DNA of 64,000 nt from Euglena gracilis (Eukaryota > Euglenida > Euglenophyceae > Euglenales). How positions within the stretch are numbered: the stretch's first letter is position 1; the number at the start of each line of letters is the position of its first letter. Of this stretch, positions 11,433-20,794 are shown piece by piece. The stretch lies in assembly GCA_039621445.1 (NCBI GenBank), contig CP154956.1, forward strand, positions 82,518,474-82,582,473, given 5' to 3'. The notes beneath the pieces are model-generated. The model was given only the letters and a program-made list of their open reading frames with translations. It did no database searches and was not told the origin of the DNA. The position numbers and the translations under genes were made by a program.

Positions 11433-12398
11433 CTTTACTACAAAAAAGAGGTCTCGGACGCCGGTTCTGTCCAAAGCCCGCCGTTCCAAACGCCGGTTCC
11501 GTCCGAAGGACGGAACCGGCGTTTGGAACGCCGGGCTTTGGACAGAACCGGCGTCCGAGACCTCTTGTTTAAGCCGGCGTTTTAGAGACGCCGGGCTCAG
11601 GACAGAACCGGCGTCCCCACCCTTCGGCCAAAGGACACTCCCAGGACCAATCTCCGACCACTGAACTGCAATGTCACACCACTTTGCACTTCACCAAATT
11701 CCGGCGATCGCGAGGGTATTTCTGGCTGTGTCAATCGTCAAGGTATAAAATCACCCCTCGATCGAAAGCTCTTTTCATCAGACGACTGGCGATCACCACC
11801 AAATTCAGCCACGTCGCCTGGAGCTCTTATTTTCTGTCAGTGGGGAATCCTAATTTCACAACTCTGGTGCCCCCCAAGGCCCTCAGGTCGTTGATTCGAA
11901 GAGGAAAAACGTTTCTGTAAGGTTTATTAAGCATCTTAAACCAAAAATCACTGAAAATTGCGACAAATTTCGACTCAGATTCTGGCCGATCCGACGATCG
12001 CGAGCGTATCTCGGGCTGCGTGCAACGTTAGGGTACCAAGTTACCCCTCGATCGAAAGCTCTTTTCAACAGACGACCAGCGGTGCTCATCAGATCTTTCC
12101 ACACTGCACGGTACTCTATTTCCAAATCTGGGCCAATTTTCACCAAATTTGGATATCCACCCTAGTGGTCCCCAGATGGCAAAATTCATTGTCCTTGATG
12201 GTTGAAACACTCATACCAGCAACTTAGGGCCACTTTTGGGCACTTTTGGTGACATTTTTTGGAATGAAAATCGGACGCCGGGCTTTGGACAAAGCCGGCG
12301 TTCCTAACGCCGGGCTTTAGGACAGAACCGGCGTCCGAAAGCCCGTGGGGGGGGACGCCGGTTCTGTCCTGAGCCCGGCGTCTCAAACGCCGGCTTAA
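11433..12398 (+). repeat. 966-bp repeat, copy 1 (inverted relative to 23316-24281)
   Basis: This is a near-exact reverse complement of 23316-24281 with the same length. One end is an elaborate hairpin: GACGCCGGTTCTGTCC words in alternating orientation around 11459-11560. The other end (12276-12398) has the same GCCGGCGT/ACGCCGGC words. The centre has two diverged direct repeats, each containing CGATCGAAAGCTCTTTTCA (11759 and 12049). No convincing protein is encoded. It looks like a non-autonomous element with structured ends. Confidence 0.85.
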
Positions 12399-12594
12399 GC
12401 TCCCAGGGGTCCGAAAATTCCCCCCCCCCCCCCTGAAATGGTCCGAAAAATGCGGCCCTAGGGGGGGGGGAAGTTTTCAGCCACCGCCAGTAAGGTGCAA
12501 AAATATTGACCAAAAGTGCAAATAAATACGGTGTGGAGTGCGAAAGAAACGGGCGTTAGGTGTATTATTATTTGTTATTATTATTATTATTTGT

Positions 12595-12705
12595 TATTAT
12601 TTGTTATTCTGGGGTCCTCGAAGAGTTGAGCATCAAAGAGGGATTTTCCCCGCAAAACGGGTGGTTAAGACAAGGTATTTTGTTACTTTGGGGCCCGAAA
12701 CCACC
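12595..12705. repeat. dispersed diverged monomer of the 79-bp satellite
   Basis: TTATTCTGGGGTCCTCGAAG, AGTTGAGCATCAAAGAGGGA, CCCCGCAAAACGG and TATTTTGTTACTTTGGGGCC follow the order of the array unit with substitutions. It lies just beside the 966-bp repeat and is preceded by a TTATT microsatellite. Confidence 0.65.
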
Positions 12706-13356
12706 TTGGCCCTTGGCAAGTGGGTCAGGGTAGCTCCAAATTGAGTTCACAATTCACTTACAGCTTCCAAAAGCGGGTTAGGTAAGTGAGGTCAGAGGTG
12801 CCACCATCATCCGTGCCTTTATCTGCCACCAAGTCAAGGTCTTGGTGATACATATACTTTACAGGCTCACAGAGACACGGTGGCACCCGGGCGGGATCAC
12901 CAAAATGCAAAAGGTTGAACTCCACAAACAACGCAGCTTGGACAACTTTATCTGCCAAAGCATTACGGAGAGGAGTCTCCAACAACTTTTGAACATTGAA
13001 GATGCGGCTTCTGTTACAGGAACACCGAACAAAAACAGGGCAAATTCGGCTAACTCTTGAGCCACATGCGGATCCAAAGCAGGGTCTTACACCGCGAACG
13101 GCAATTGGAGGAGGCTCACTTTCCACTTTTGTAAGGACTAATCACCCATTTCCCACCACTCTTCGGGTTGGGGGGGGGTAATTTGGAAAATGGATTCAAA
13201 CCAAAAGACTCTTGGGCAAAATCGAAAAATTTATTCACACCTCGGCAATGGGTGGCTGCTGTTATTTTTTTTTTTGGAGAAGGGGGATAGAAGCCAAATA
13301 CGAAACACCCACTCCAAAAAAAAAATCGTCAGCCCCCCCCCCTTGCAGAATGTGGT

Positions 13357-13600
13357 TCAGCGCAGTAGCCCAACCCAGCCTTGAGAAACTTGCTCTGCCA
13401 ATAAGAAAACACGAAAAACCCAGTCAACAGCTCGCATGGCTTGGCGCACAACTGGGGAGTGTTTGAAGGTATCTTGAAGTACCAATTGTAGTCCATGGGC
13501 AGTACATCCTGAAATGCAGAAAATCCATGGTCGCCAATCGCGTACCAATCCGAACAGCGCCCTGTTGGCATTTTCATTGTCGGCAACAATGGACCCTACG
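13357..13600 (-). pseudogene. hAT transposase fragment with the CxAHxLxL block
   Basis: Reads NADNENANRALFG then, after a frame shift, CISGCTAHGLQLVLQDTF and RQAMRAVDWVFRVF. In hAT/DUF659 transposases the corresponding order is 'TDNA.N', then 'C.AH.L.L.L.D', then a helical 'K.F...H' stretch. This supports a single ancestral minus-strand gene together with the neighbouring fragments. Confidence 0.6.
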
Positions 13601-13656
13601 GTGACACTGAATCTGGAAAGAAGAATGAAACGACTACTAAAAAAAGGATCACTTCT

Positions 13657-13995
13657 TTACCTTGCCTCTATGCATGCAACAGCGATGGTCAACAAGGCCA
13701 TCAAATTATGAGAGGACTTCCCGTGCTTTGCGGGGATGGTGTTCCAAAAAATGGCTTTTCCATTCCACAAAATAACAAAATCAATGAACTTCTCGTGAGA
13801 CCATTTTGTCCACCCATCTCCGAATATTGGGAAATCCATGAAAAAGTCCCACCTTCTGCCAGTGCATAAATTGTTTCTCCTAGGTTGTGCCTTCAAAAGG
13901 GGTGTCCGAAGGCTTAGCAAAAAAAAAGGATCATCCACCAGATGAAAAGGAACCGTCGGGGTCATGCAGAAAACCAATGCAACCTTATTTTCCAA
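13657..13995 (-). pseudogene. hAT transposase core fragment (VDDPFF to GDGW region)
   Basis: The longest open piece of the decayed transposase, about 112 codons. It carries PFHLVDDPFF, then GDGWTKWSHEKFIDFVI and HGKSSHNLMALL, the expected sequence through the first catalytic acidic residue of hAT/DUF659 proteins. It abuts an inserted GC-rich element on its upstream side (higher coordinates), and its downstream continuation is in another frame. Confidence 0.65.
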
Positions 13996-14035
13996 GGATG
14001 AAGCCTTTGGGGAGTGCTTTTCAATGACCTTTGGG

Positions 14036-14390
14036 GGTGTCTGGGACGCGGGGGGGACGCGGGAGGGGGGACGCGGGGGGGGGGACGCGGGGGAGACGCC
14101 ATTTTTGGGACGGTGAAATTAGGAATTTGCTGCAAGAAATTTTTAGCCAAATTAGGATTCTACCACTAATTTGGTGTGGGTGATTCCTGACTTGCGGTGG
14201 GTGATTCCTAATTTGGGGTGGGTTTGTCAGAATTTGTTGTAGGAACCGCCAACCACAAATTTGCCTGAAATTAGGAATCAGCCTCCTAAATTTGGCTGTC
14301 TCGAAAACAAAATTTTGGTTCCAAAGTGGGACGCGGGGGGGACGCGGGGGGGGGACGCGGGGGGGACGCGGGGGAGACACCCCCTTTCCT
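14036..14390. mobile_element. GGGACGCGGGG-flanked element inserted in the hAT remnant
   Basis: Both flanks are short tandem copies of GGGACGCGGGGGG in the same orientation. The core carries repeated GATTCCTAATTTGGGGTGGG-like words. It splits the BED-like part of the decayed transposase from its core, so it probably inserted after the transposon arrived. A similar plan is seen at 15405-15740. Confidence 0.55.
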
Positions 14391-14764
14391 TCAGAAACTT
14401 CTTACTTGACAATTGCGTCATGTCGCAAAACCAAATGAAGCTCCAAGTTGTCCGTGTTGGATTTGTTGAGTGTTGCAACCACCTGGGGGGGGAAGAGTTA
14501 CGTTTGGTGCAAACAGAATCAGATTGGACCTGTGCAGGTGGTGCCATAGCTTTCATGGTGGCTCTAGCTTGGACCTCATCTTCACATGACTCCATTTGTT
14601 TTGATAATTCCTCATAAAACCACAGTTGATAGCAGATTTTGCATCGAACACGTCCAAACGTTCCACTTGGTTCAAAATGGGCAGGTCCAGGATGACTTGG
14701 GGCCAAACAAACTTTCTTTGGCGGAGAGGCCATCAAAAAAATCTGTGACATAGAGGGATAGTAG

Positions 14765-14815
14765 AGGTAGAGGGCACCTCTACCTCTACCTCTACCTCTA
14801 CCTCTACCTCTATCC
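14765..14815. repeat. CTCTAC hexanucleotide microsatellite
   Basis: About eight copies of CTCTAC/CTACCT. The inverse-strand version, (GAGGTA)n, is at 17325-17385. Confidence 0.9.
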
Positions 14816-14841
14816 CTGTTGTTCCAATTTTTTTGTGAGAG

Positions 14842-14936
14842 TACCATCCCCCCCCATTATGTACCCCCCCCATTATGTACCTCCCCCCCATTATGTATCC
14901 CCTGGGGGGGAGGTACATAATGGGGGGGGGATGGTA
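14842..14936. mobile_element. 95-bp TACC-ended hairpin element (ATTATGTACC type)
   Basis: TACCATCCCCCCCCATTATG at the left is matched by CATAATGGGGGGGGGATGGTA at the right, with internal ATTATGTACC direct repeats. Nearly the whole element can fold on itself. A sister copy lies at 15127-15220. Confidence 0.75.
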
Positions 14937-15126
14937 GCTCACTGTGATAACACTTTTTCTAAAGAATTTCCCAAAAAATGCTCAAAAATCGACGTTTTTG
15001 GGACGTTTTCAAAAAGTGATATTTGGCAAATGTGCTGAAAATTGACCATTTATTGCAAACATCCAAAAAGTTGCCAGGAATGACCCCTTTTGGGTTGTTC
15101 GGTCGGGTCTGGGAATGGGACCTGGG

Positions 15127-15220
15127 TACCCCCCCCCATTGTGTACCTCCCCCCCATTGTGTACCTCCCCCCCAATTTCGGCCTCCCGGGGGGAGGTACA
15201 TAATGGGGGGGGGGATGGTA
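15127..15220. mobile_element. 94-bp TACC-ended hairpin element, second copy
   Basis: TACCCCCCCCCATTGTGTAC at the left and GTACATAATGGGGGGGGGGA then TGGTA at the right. Same structure as 14842-14936, about 190 bp away. Confidence 0.7.
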
Positions 15221-15404
15221 TGCCGTGTCTGAAGCCCACATGTGTGGCATGTGGGTGTGCTGGGCTGGATGGTTGGTTTTAGAGACCAAGCAAACACCCG
15301 AAATGGAGTGGAGGAAAGATTGGATGAACACTGTTCGTTCAACCCCGTGACCGAATAAAACCGATTAATCTCCCCTATCCAACGAATAGTCGACTATTTT
15401 TTCC

Positions 15405-15740
15405 CTTCGGGGGTGTTGGGGTCGCGGGGGGGGGGTCGCGGGGAGGTCGGGGGGGGGGGTCGCGGGGGGAAATGGGTTTCGCGGCACGTCATGTGTGACT
15501 TGTGTGACGTTGTCCTACCCTCTAATTTTAGATCCCAATTAGGAATTTGCGTGCCATTTGGGTCCGAAAATAGGTCCAATTAGGAATTTGGGACCAATTT
15601 TTCGTGTTTTTGATTCCTAATTGGGTGGCAAATTCCTAATTAATGCAATTTTTTTGTACTTTTGGAAACCCGAATCGGGCTCAGGGTGGGGTCGCGGGGG
15701 GGGTCGCGGGGGGGGTCGCGGGGGGGTCGCGGGGGAAACA
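15405..15740. mobile_element. GGGGTCGCGGG-flanked element with AATTAGGAATTT core
   Basis: Tandem GGGGTCGCGGGG words flank an AT-rich core of repeated AATTAGGAATTTG/CCTAATTGGG words. Same architecture as the element at 14036-14390 (G-rich direct flanks, 'cctaatt' core). Noncoding. Confidence 0.5.
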
Positions 15741-17639
15741 CCCCCTTCGGGTTTTTCTTTGCTTCCTTGCACCATGGCTTCCGAGAAGACTCCCGCCGAC
15801 CCTTTTTTCTTCGAATTTCACTGCTGAAGTTCTGACGATACAAAACCAGTGGAGATATGAACTGATTTCAATTCACTTTTTGCAATGTCTGTCCGCCGAT
15901 GAGGATTTTAGAACCCAATACCACAAAAAGGCAAGTCTTAAATGAATTTGGCAAGTCTTACTGAGAAAATCAATCTCACATTTTTTTTTGGGGGGGAACC
16001 CTGAACAACGATACGGTGGTGGGGCGAACCGAATCCACCGACCAGTGGCACAGCCTACTGGATTTGAGTGTTCTGGGGGGTAGAGGCTATGTACAGATGG
16101 GAAAAAGATGGGAAAACCCCATGGATATTCATCGGGGTTAAGCAGAGGCGCACGGTGCCTTTGTGTCATTTCCCCCTGCCTTCTTCTTTCTTTTCTTTTC
16201 TTTTTTTTTTTTGATGGGGGCAGGTAGGGGAGGGAGGGAAGGGGGGAAGGGTAGGGGAGGGAAGGGGGGAGGGAAAGGGAAGGTGGACTGTGCTGTATGG
16301 TCAGGCTGTAGTACAATCTCACATTTGGCTGCGATCGCAATGGAAACCGCCAAACTTCATCAGTTTTAAATCTACTCTGTGGTAGCCGTTTTCTGCATGA
16401 TGGTTGTCTTCCTTGTTCACCTGAAATGCCTCTTTAACCTTATACATGACTCCAATTTTGCAACAGGCCAATCTTTTCACGACTATTCTTTTTGGGAATG
16501 AACAATTAATCCTTTTCAGAGGTCCCGAACGAACAATCGCCCAGTCGACCAGTTGCCCAACCTCAGTGGAGGGCATTCTTGTAGACACCTGCATCTAATA
16601 AGCTAATTGAAGGAAATTTGCCAAAATAATTTGAAAGGAAGCCATTCTTTGTGCATTATTTTGGCGGGCAACTGCTGGATCTCTCCGGAGAAAACTTTTT
16701 GGGGGATCTCCACCCAGGTTGTGTAACCTCAAAAATGCTGGACCGCGATAACATGCCTTGCAACCGAAGAAAATCACAATGTTCATTACACACAACGGAA
16801 CACACACAGGTGCATAAACCCACACACCTCACACCACATGAGCAAACTGCACAACATGCAACACCCGCTCTTGCAAGCCCCCCTCCGTGCACAACAAACT
16901 CAAAAGTGTGGTCTCAACATTTTTTTAGAACAAAATTTGAACAATTTTCGGCGATCTTGACTTTTTTTGTCAAGCCCTTGTCATTTTGGATCGATTTTGG
17001 GGGCAAAAAGTTCCTGCCATTTTGGCTGTGACATTTGTGGACATGTGGAGTCCCCCCCCCCAACCAGAGGGATCCGACCCCCACCTAGCCACTTGGAGTG
17101 GTGCCACGTGGAGGAGGACTTTCCTCCATTTTCCGCCCGAACTGCGGAAAATTGAGTTGACCCCCCAAAAACGGGTCCTCCTCCCCAACGCCCCAAAAAT
17201 GTGGTGCCAGATCTCCCGTGGTCCTGAAGAAAACCTGTGGCTCGGCAATGAGTCATGGTATCCATCCTTGGTGTCCAGACCTCTCACCCAACCCAAGTGT
17301 CTGCAAGCAGGCTGGATAGAGGTAGAGGGAAAGAGGTAGAGGTAGAGGTAGAGGTGGAGGTAGAGGTTGAGGTAGAGGCAGAGGTGTAAGGTTGCTTTCG
17401 ATAACCATGACCGCCCTCAAACGACCCCCCTTGAGAGCTTTCAATTGACATGACAGATTTCACAAATTAAGATTGTGTTTTGAAATACACAATCGGTGAA
17501 AATAAACGATGTGTGCATGGCTGAATCCTCCGGCCATCTGGACAGGAGAAACGTTCTCATTTCACAGAAGGTCGAACAGTTTTCAAGTCAGGCCCGTTTC
17601 TGTAAAACGGTTTTCAAGACAGGCGTCTGTTTCTTTGTA
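15741..17639. other. intergenic; one unexplained 91-codon minus-strand frame
   Basis: Mostly unique sequence with a purine-rich tract at 16210-16285. A minus-strand open frame at 16319-16594 has an even, non-repetitive composition (for example VKRLACCKIGVMYKVKEAFQ) and could be a captured gene fragment. I do not recognise it, and it has no supporting context. Confidence 0.3.
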
Positions 17640-18975
17640 ACCGTGAATAGAGGCCCGGCGCCTGCCCTGTTTTTCGTGGGTGTGAACACGGAAAACAGGT
17701 CATATTTTCAATTCACGAAAATATGCCCTGTTTTTCGTGAATAGGTATTCACGAAAAACAGGGCATATTTTCGTGAATACGAATTTTACTGAAATGAACC
17801 CCAAAAACCTGTCAATCCCATCAATCGAAAGCTCTTCTCAAGGGCTTTTGACAGATGGCCGCAGCAATAATGCACACGGCACTTATTTTCAGTGATCGTG
17901 TATTCCAAAATTCGACATCCTAATTTCTGAAATCCCACACCTCAGGTGCCATACAGCATATCAATCGAAAGCTCTCCCCATGAGCTTTCATTTGGTACCC
18001 TCAGAACTCAGCCCTAAAAATTGCCGATCGCAATGTTCCGGCCCTTTTCGCAAATCCCAAAACCCACTGTTCACCTGCCATGTTTCCCCTTGATCGATGG
18101 CCCTTCTCAAGGGCTTTCAGCAGATGGCCTTAGATTCCAGCCGTGCTGCATGGTACTCCCCAAATTTGACCAAATGGAAAGTGTTGCACAAAATACCCCA
18201 ATTTCTGGCCAAATACCCCCCAAAAAACTGCTCAGATATGACTGCCACATGTCTAAAAACCATTTTGGACACTTTTTGGCACTTTTCATTTTGGGTCCCC
18301 TGGACGCCGTCTTCCCGCCCGAACCAACCAGACAAGCGTTGGACGCCGGTTCGGGCGTGAAGCCAGAGCCCAATACACGGTTTGGGGGGGACCGGGCGCC
18401 TTCGGCGCCCGGTCCCCCCCCCCCAAAGTGCCCCCCAATTACTTGGCCCAACGCCCATTTCTCGTTTTCCAGGACCAGCGGTGCTATGTGGGTATGATTC
18501 GGGTCATTTGGACACCATTTCTACAGACCTGTTTCTATTCACAAAAAACAGGGGGGTCGGCACACCCCTCCCCCCCCCCCCTCACCGACCCCCTCGCCAC
18601 GCCATTTTACCCCCCCCTCCCCCCCCTTTTCAGACCCCCTCGCCACGCCATGTCAGGCCCGCCAAAGAAAATTTTCTTGGCAAACCCCCGCGCACCCCTC
18701 CCCCCCCCATCCGGACCCCCTCGCCACGCCAAAAAACGCCAAAAACCCCCCTCCCCCCCCCCCCTAGCCGGAAACCTCGCCACGGCGTGCCGACCCCCCA
18801 CAGGGCATATTTTCAATTCACGAAAATATGCCCTGTTTTCCGTGAATAGGTATTCACGAAAAACAGGGCATATTTTCGTGAATAGGATTTTTGGGGAAAA
18901 AATGGCAAAAAAATGCCCGAAAACCTGGCGTGAAGCACACCAACGAAAAAAAGGGCAGGCGCCGGGCCTTTCTAT
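17640..18975. mobile_element. composite element with inverted CCCGGCGCCTGCCC ends and TATTCACG hairpins
   Basis: The left edge reads GTGAATAGAGGCCCGGCGCC then TGCCCTG; the right edge is the inverse, GGGCAGGCGCCGGGCCTTTC then TATTCAC. An 80-bp hairpin built of TATTCACGAAAAACAGGGCA and its inverse occurs near each end (about 17700-17790 and 18800-18884). The interior (17820-18110) carries diverged ATCGAAAGCTCTTCTCA words like those in the 966-bp repeat, suggesting the two elements share ancestry. Confidence 0.65.
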
Positions 18976-18991
18976 TCACGGTTACAGAAAA

Positions 18992-19084
18992 ATCGTGGGC
19001 TATAACCCGTATTCAGGGCGTATAACGGGTCAAGGGCGCCTACGGCGCCCTTGACCCGTTATACGCCCTGAATACGGGTTATGC
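18992..19084. repeat. 93-bp near-perfect palindrome
   Basis: GGGCTATAACCCGTATTCAG continues into GGCGTATAACGGGTCAAGGG and is mirrored around a CGCCTACGGCG centre to CTGAATACGGGTTATGCCC. Over 40 bp per arm with only one or two mismatches. Confidence 0.85.
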
Positions 19085-19514
19085 CCACTATTTTTATATA
19101 GTTTCCACCCACATATGTTGTAAATTGACATAAAAGCAGGTTTTAGAAGAGGAGATCCATGCTTTTTGTGAGTTCATTTTTTTTTGAATTTTGGACATTG
19201 AGGTAACATTGAGGTTGAGGTTGAGGTTGAGGTCGTTGAATTGAGGTTGAACTTTTTTTGAAATCCTCAACCTCAATCCCGCCCTGCTTCATATCAACTG
19301 CGGAGAGTTCACACGCATCAAAGGTTCATTCAAAGATTCAAATTTTTTTTGCGCCACAACCACCACGGCAATTTTTCCCCTTGTGCCGCGACCACCGCGG
19401 CAAAATTTTTGCTTGTGCTGCGACAGCCGCGGCAAAAATCTTTCTGTGCGCCGCGACCACCGCGGAAAAAAAAATTTGCGCCGCAGCATGAGCGCCGCGG
19501 CGCACTAACTACAA

Positions 19515-20190
19515 GTACACTCCCCCCCCCCCTAATTGAACCCCCTCCCTAATTGACCAAACGCCCCGGGGAAAATTTTTTCAACCCCCCCCCCCTAATT
19601 GACTGCCCGGGGGGCATAGCTGGCACTTCGTTTAAAACGAAGTCAAAAAAACACGTTTTTTTTAAAAAAAACATGTTTTTTTTTAAAAAAACACAAAAAA
19701 CGCCATTGAGGGTCCAGGGCAAAAAAAATTTTTGCCTTTAATTTTAGCTTTTTTGCCCATCCTCGGTCAGAGAAAGACACCAAATTTGGGATGTTTCAAG
19801 TTGAAACATCCCAAAGTGGCAGAAAAATGCCCTATTTTGACCATTCTTGTTGAAGACAACCAAAAGTATTGGTTTTCAAGTCATTTGAGCTAAGATTGGT
19901 TCACCCTTGCGATCAAAGGCAAAATTTGGACCATCATTTTCCCCTTTGTTTTTTTTGCCGTTTTTTTTTGCCCGTTTTTTTTAATAAAAAACAAAAAAAA
20001 CGTTTTTTTAAAAAAAAACAAAAAAAACGCCAGCTATGCCGGGGGGTTTCCGTGCTGAAGCACCCCCTAATTGATGGTACCCCCCCCTAATTGACGCCCC
20101 CCCCCCCCTAATTGAACCCCCCCCCTAATTGACCAAAAGGGGGGTTCCGTGGAGAGGTCCCACGGTCAATTAGGGGGGGGGGAGGTGGTA
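19515..20190. mobile_element. C-run/TAATTGA inverted element
   Basis: The left portion has repeated CCCCCCTAATTGA words. The right portion has CCCCCCTAATTGACC followed by GGTCAATTAGGGGGGGGGG then AGGTGGTA. Between them are T-run/A-run hairpins (TTTTTTTTAAAAAAAAC) that can also fold. It ends in the TGGTA/TACCA motif shared with the other short elements. Confidence 0.5.
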
Positions 20191-20701
20191 TGCTCCTCAT
20201 AGTGCCGGGGCAAGATGTTGAACATTTGAGAATTGTTGTACAAGATGTGAAAATTTTGATATTTGCATGTTGCACCTGAGATGCGCCATGAACCACAGAA
20301 TACTCCTCCCTTGTGAAGAATCTGTCCCTCCTGTTTTCGCCCCACCTTGTGTTCCTCCTTGCTTTTCCAGAAGAGGTCATTTTGCCAATTGACCTAAAAA
20401 TGCAAAATCACACCTCACCAGCAACACGAAGGGCTGCGCCTTGAGAGGGGACCTCCGGGGGCCGTGTTTTTGGCCCAAAGCGCAACGTGGTTTGCTTCAT
20501 TTTTGAGTTTCAAAGGTCAACGGCAAAGGCAGATCCAAAGGTGATTGACATTGACCAACTCGGGGGGGGGGGGATGGCAATTCATCTTGGTGGGGAAGCG
20601 CCTATTAGTCACCCTTCGTGAATTCCCCTTCTCAGGGGGAGGCGACTAACTCGGGGGGGGGGGGTTCTCGGGGTTTTTACCAAGTATGGTAAACTGTTTG
20701 T

Positions 20702-20711
20702 TTCACATCAG
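20702..20711 (+). promoter_or_regulatory. possible spliced-leader acceptor upstream of the citrate synthase start
   Basis: TTCACATCAG ends in AG 15 nt before the ATG at 20727 and follows a T-rich stretch. Many euglenozoan mRNAs receive a spliced leader at such an AG, so this is a candidate 5' end for the mature mRNA. It is inferred from position only; a conventional 5'-UTR intron acceptor would look the same. Confidence 0.3.
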
Positions 20712-20726
20712 GGATTTATTTACCCA

Positions 20727-20794
20727 ATGACAAGTGCTTCTGCGCCTCGGGAAACCGTCACGATCTTGGACAGACGAACGGGGAAGTCGGCTGA
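20727..20794 (+). CDS. CS: citrate synthase exon 1 (start codon)
   Basis: Begins at the ATG and encodes 22 codons plus two bases, ending ..RRTGKSA|GA. The ATG is chosen because the frame opens shortly before the conserved N-terminal beta segment ([12 protein letters not shown]). Intron 1 (20795-22903) starts AGCCATC and ends GGATGGATTC: CCATC at +3..+7 pairs with GATGG at -9..-5. The join restores the family motif [16 protein letters not shown]. Confidence 0.9.

Larger units (their letters stand above)
12758..14720 (-). pseudogene. decayed hAT-type (DUF659-like) transposase with BED-like N-terminal finger
   Basis: Minus-strand fragments lie in hAT order but in shifting frames. About 14.72-14.55 kb: GTFGRVRCKICYQLW, a C-x2-C start typical of a BED finger. 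About 13.95 kb: VPFHLVDDPFFLLSL, like the 'PF..V..P.F' start of hAT cores. About 13.82 kb: GDGWTKWSHEKFIDFVI, matching the 'DGW(S/T)' catalytic-Asp region of DUF659. About 13.57 kb: NADNENANRALFG; 13.49 kb: GCTAHGLQLVLQD, matching the conserved 'C.AH.L.L...D' block. About 13.0-12.76 kb: a C-terminal stretch (RNALADKVVQAALFVEFN). The fragments are interrupted by stops, frame changes and the insertion at 14036-14390, so it cannot be active as it stands. Family identity is from motif recognition only. Confidence 0.7.

Noticed and set aside
11883-12227. Protein-coding gene inside the 966-bp repeat (frames such as [20 protein letters not shown])
   Set aside because: Frames are short, differ between the two internal sub-repeats, and the second copy at 23316-24281 carries stops in the equivalent frame. 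No family match.
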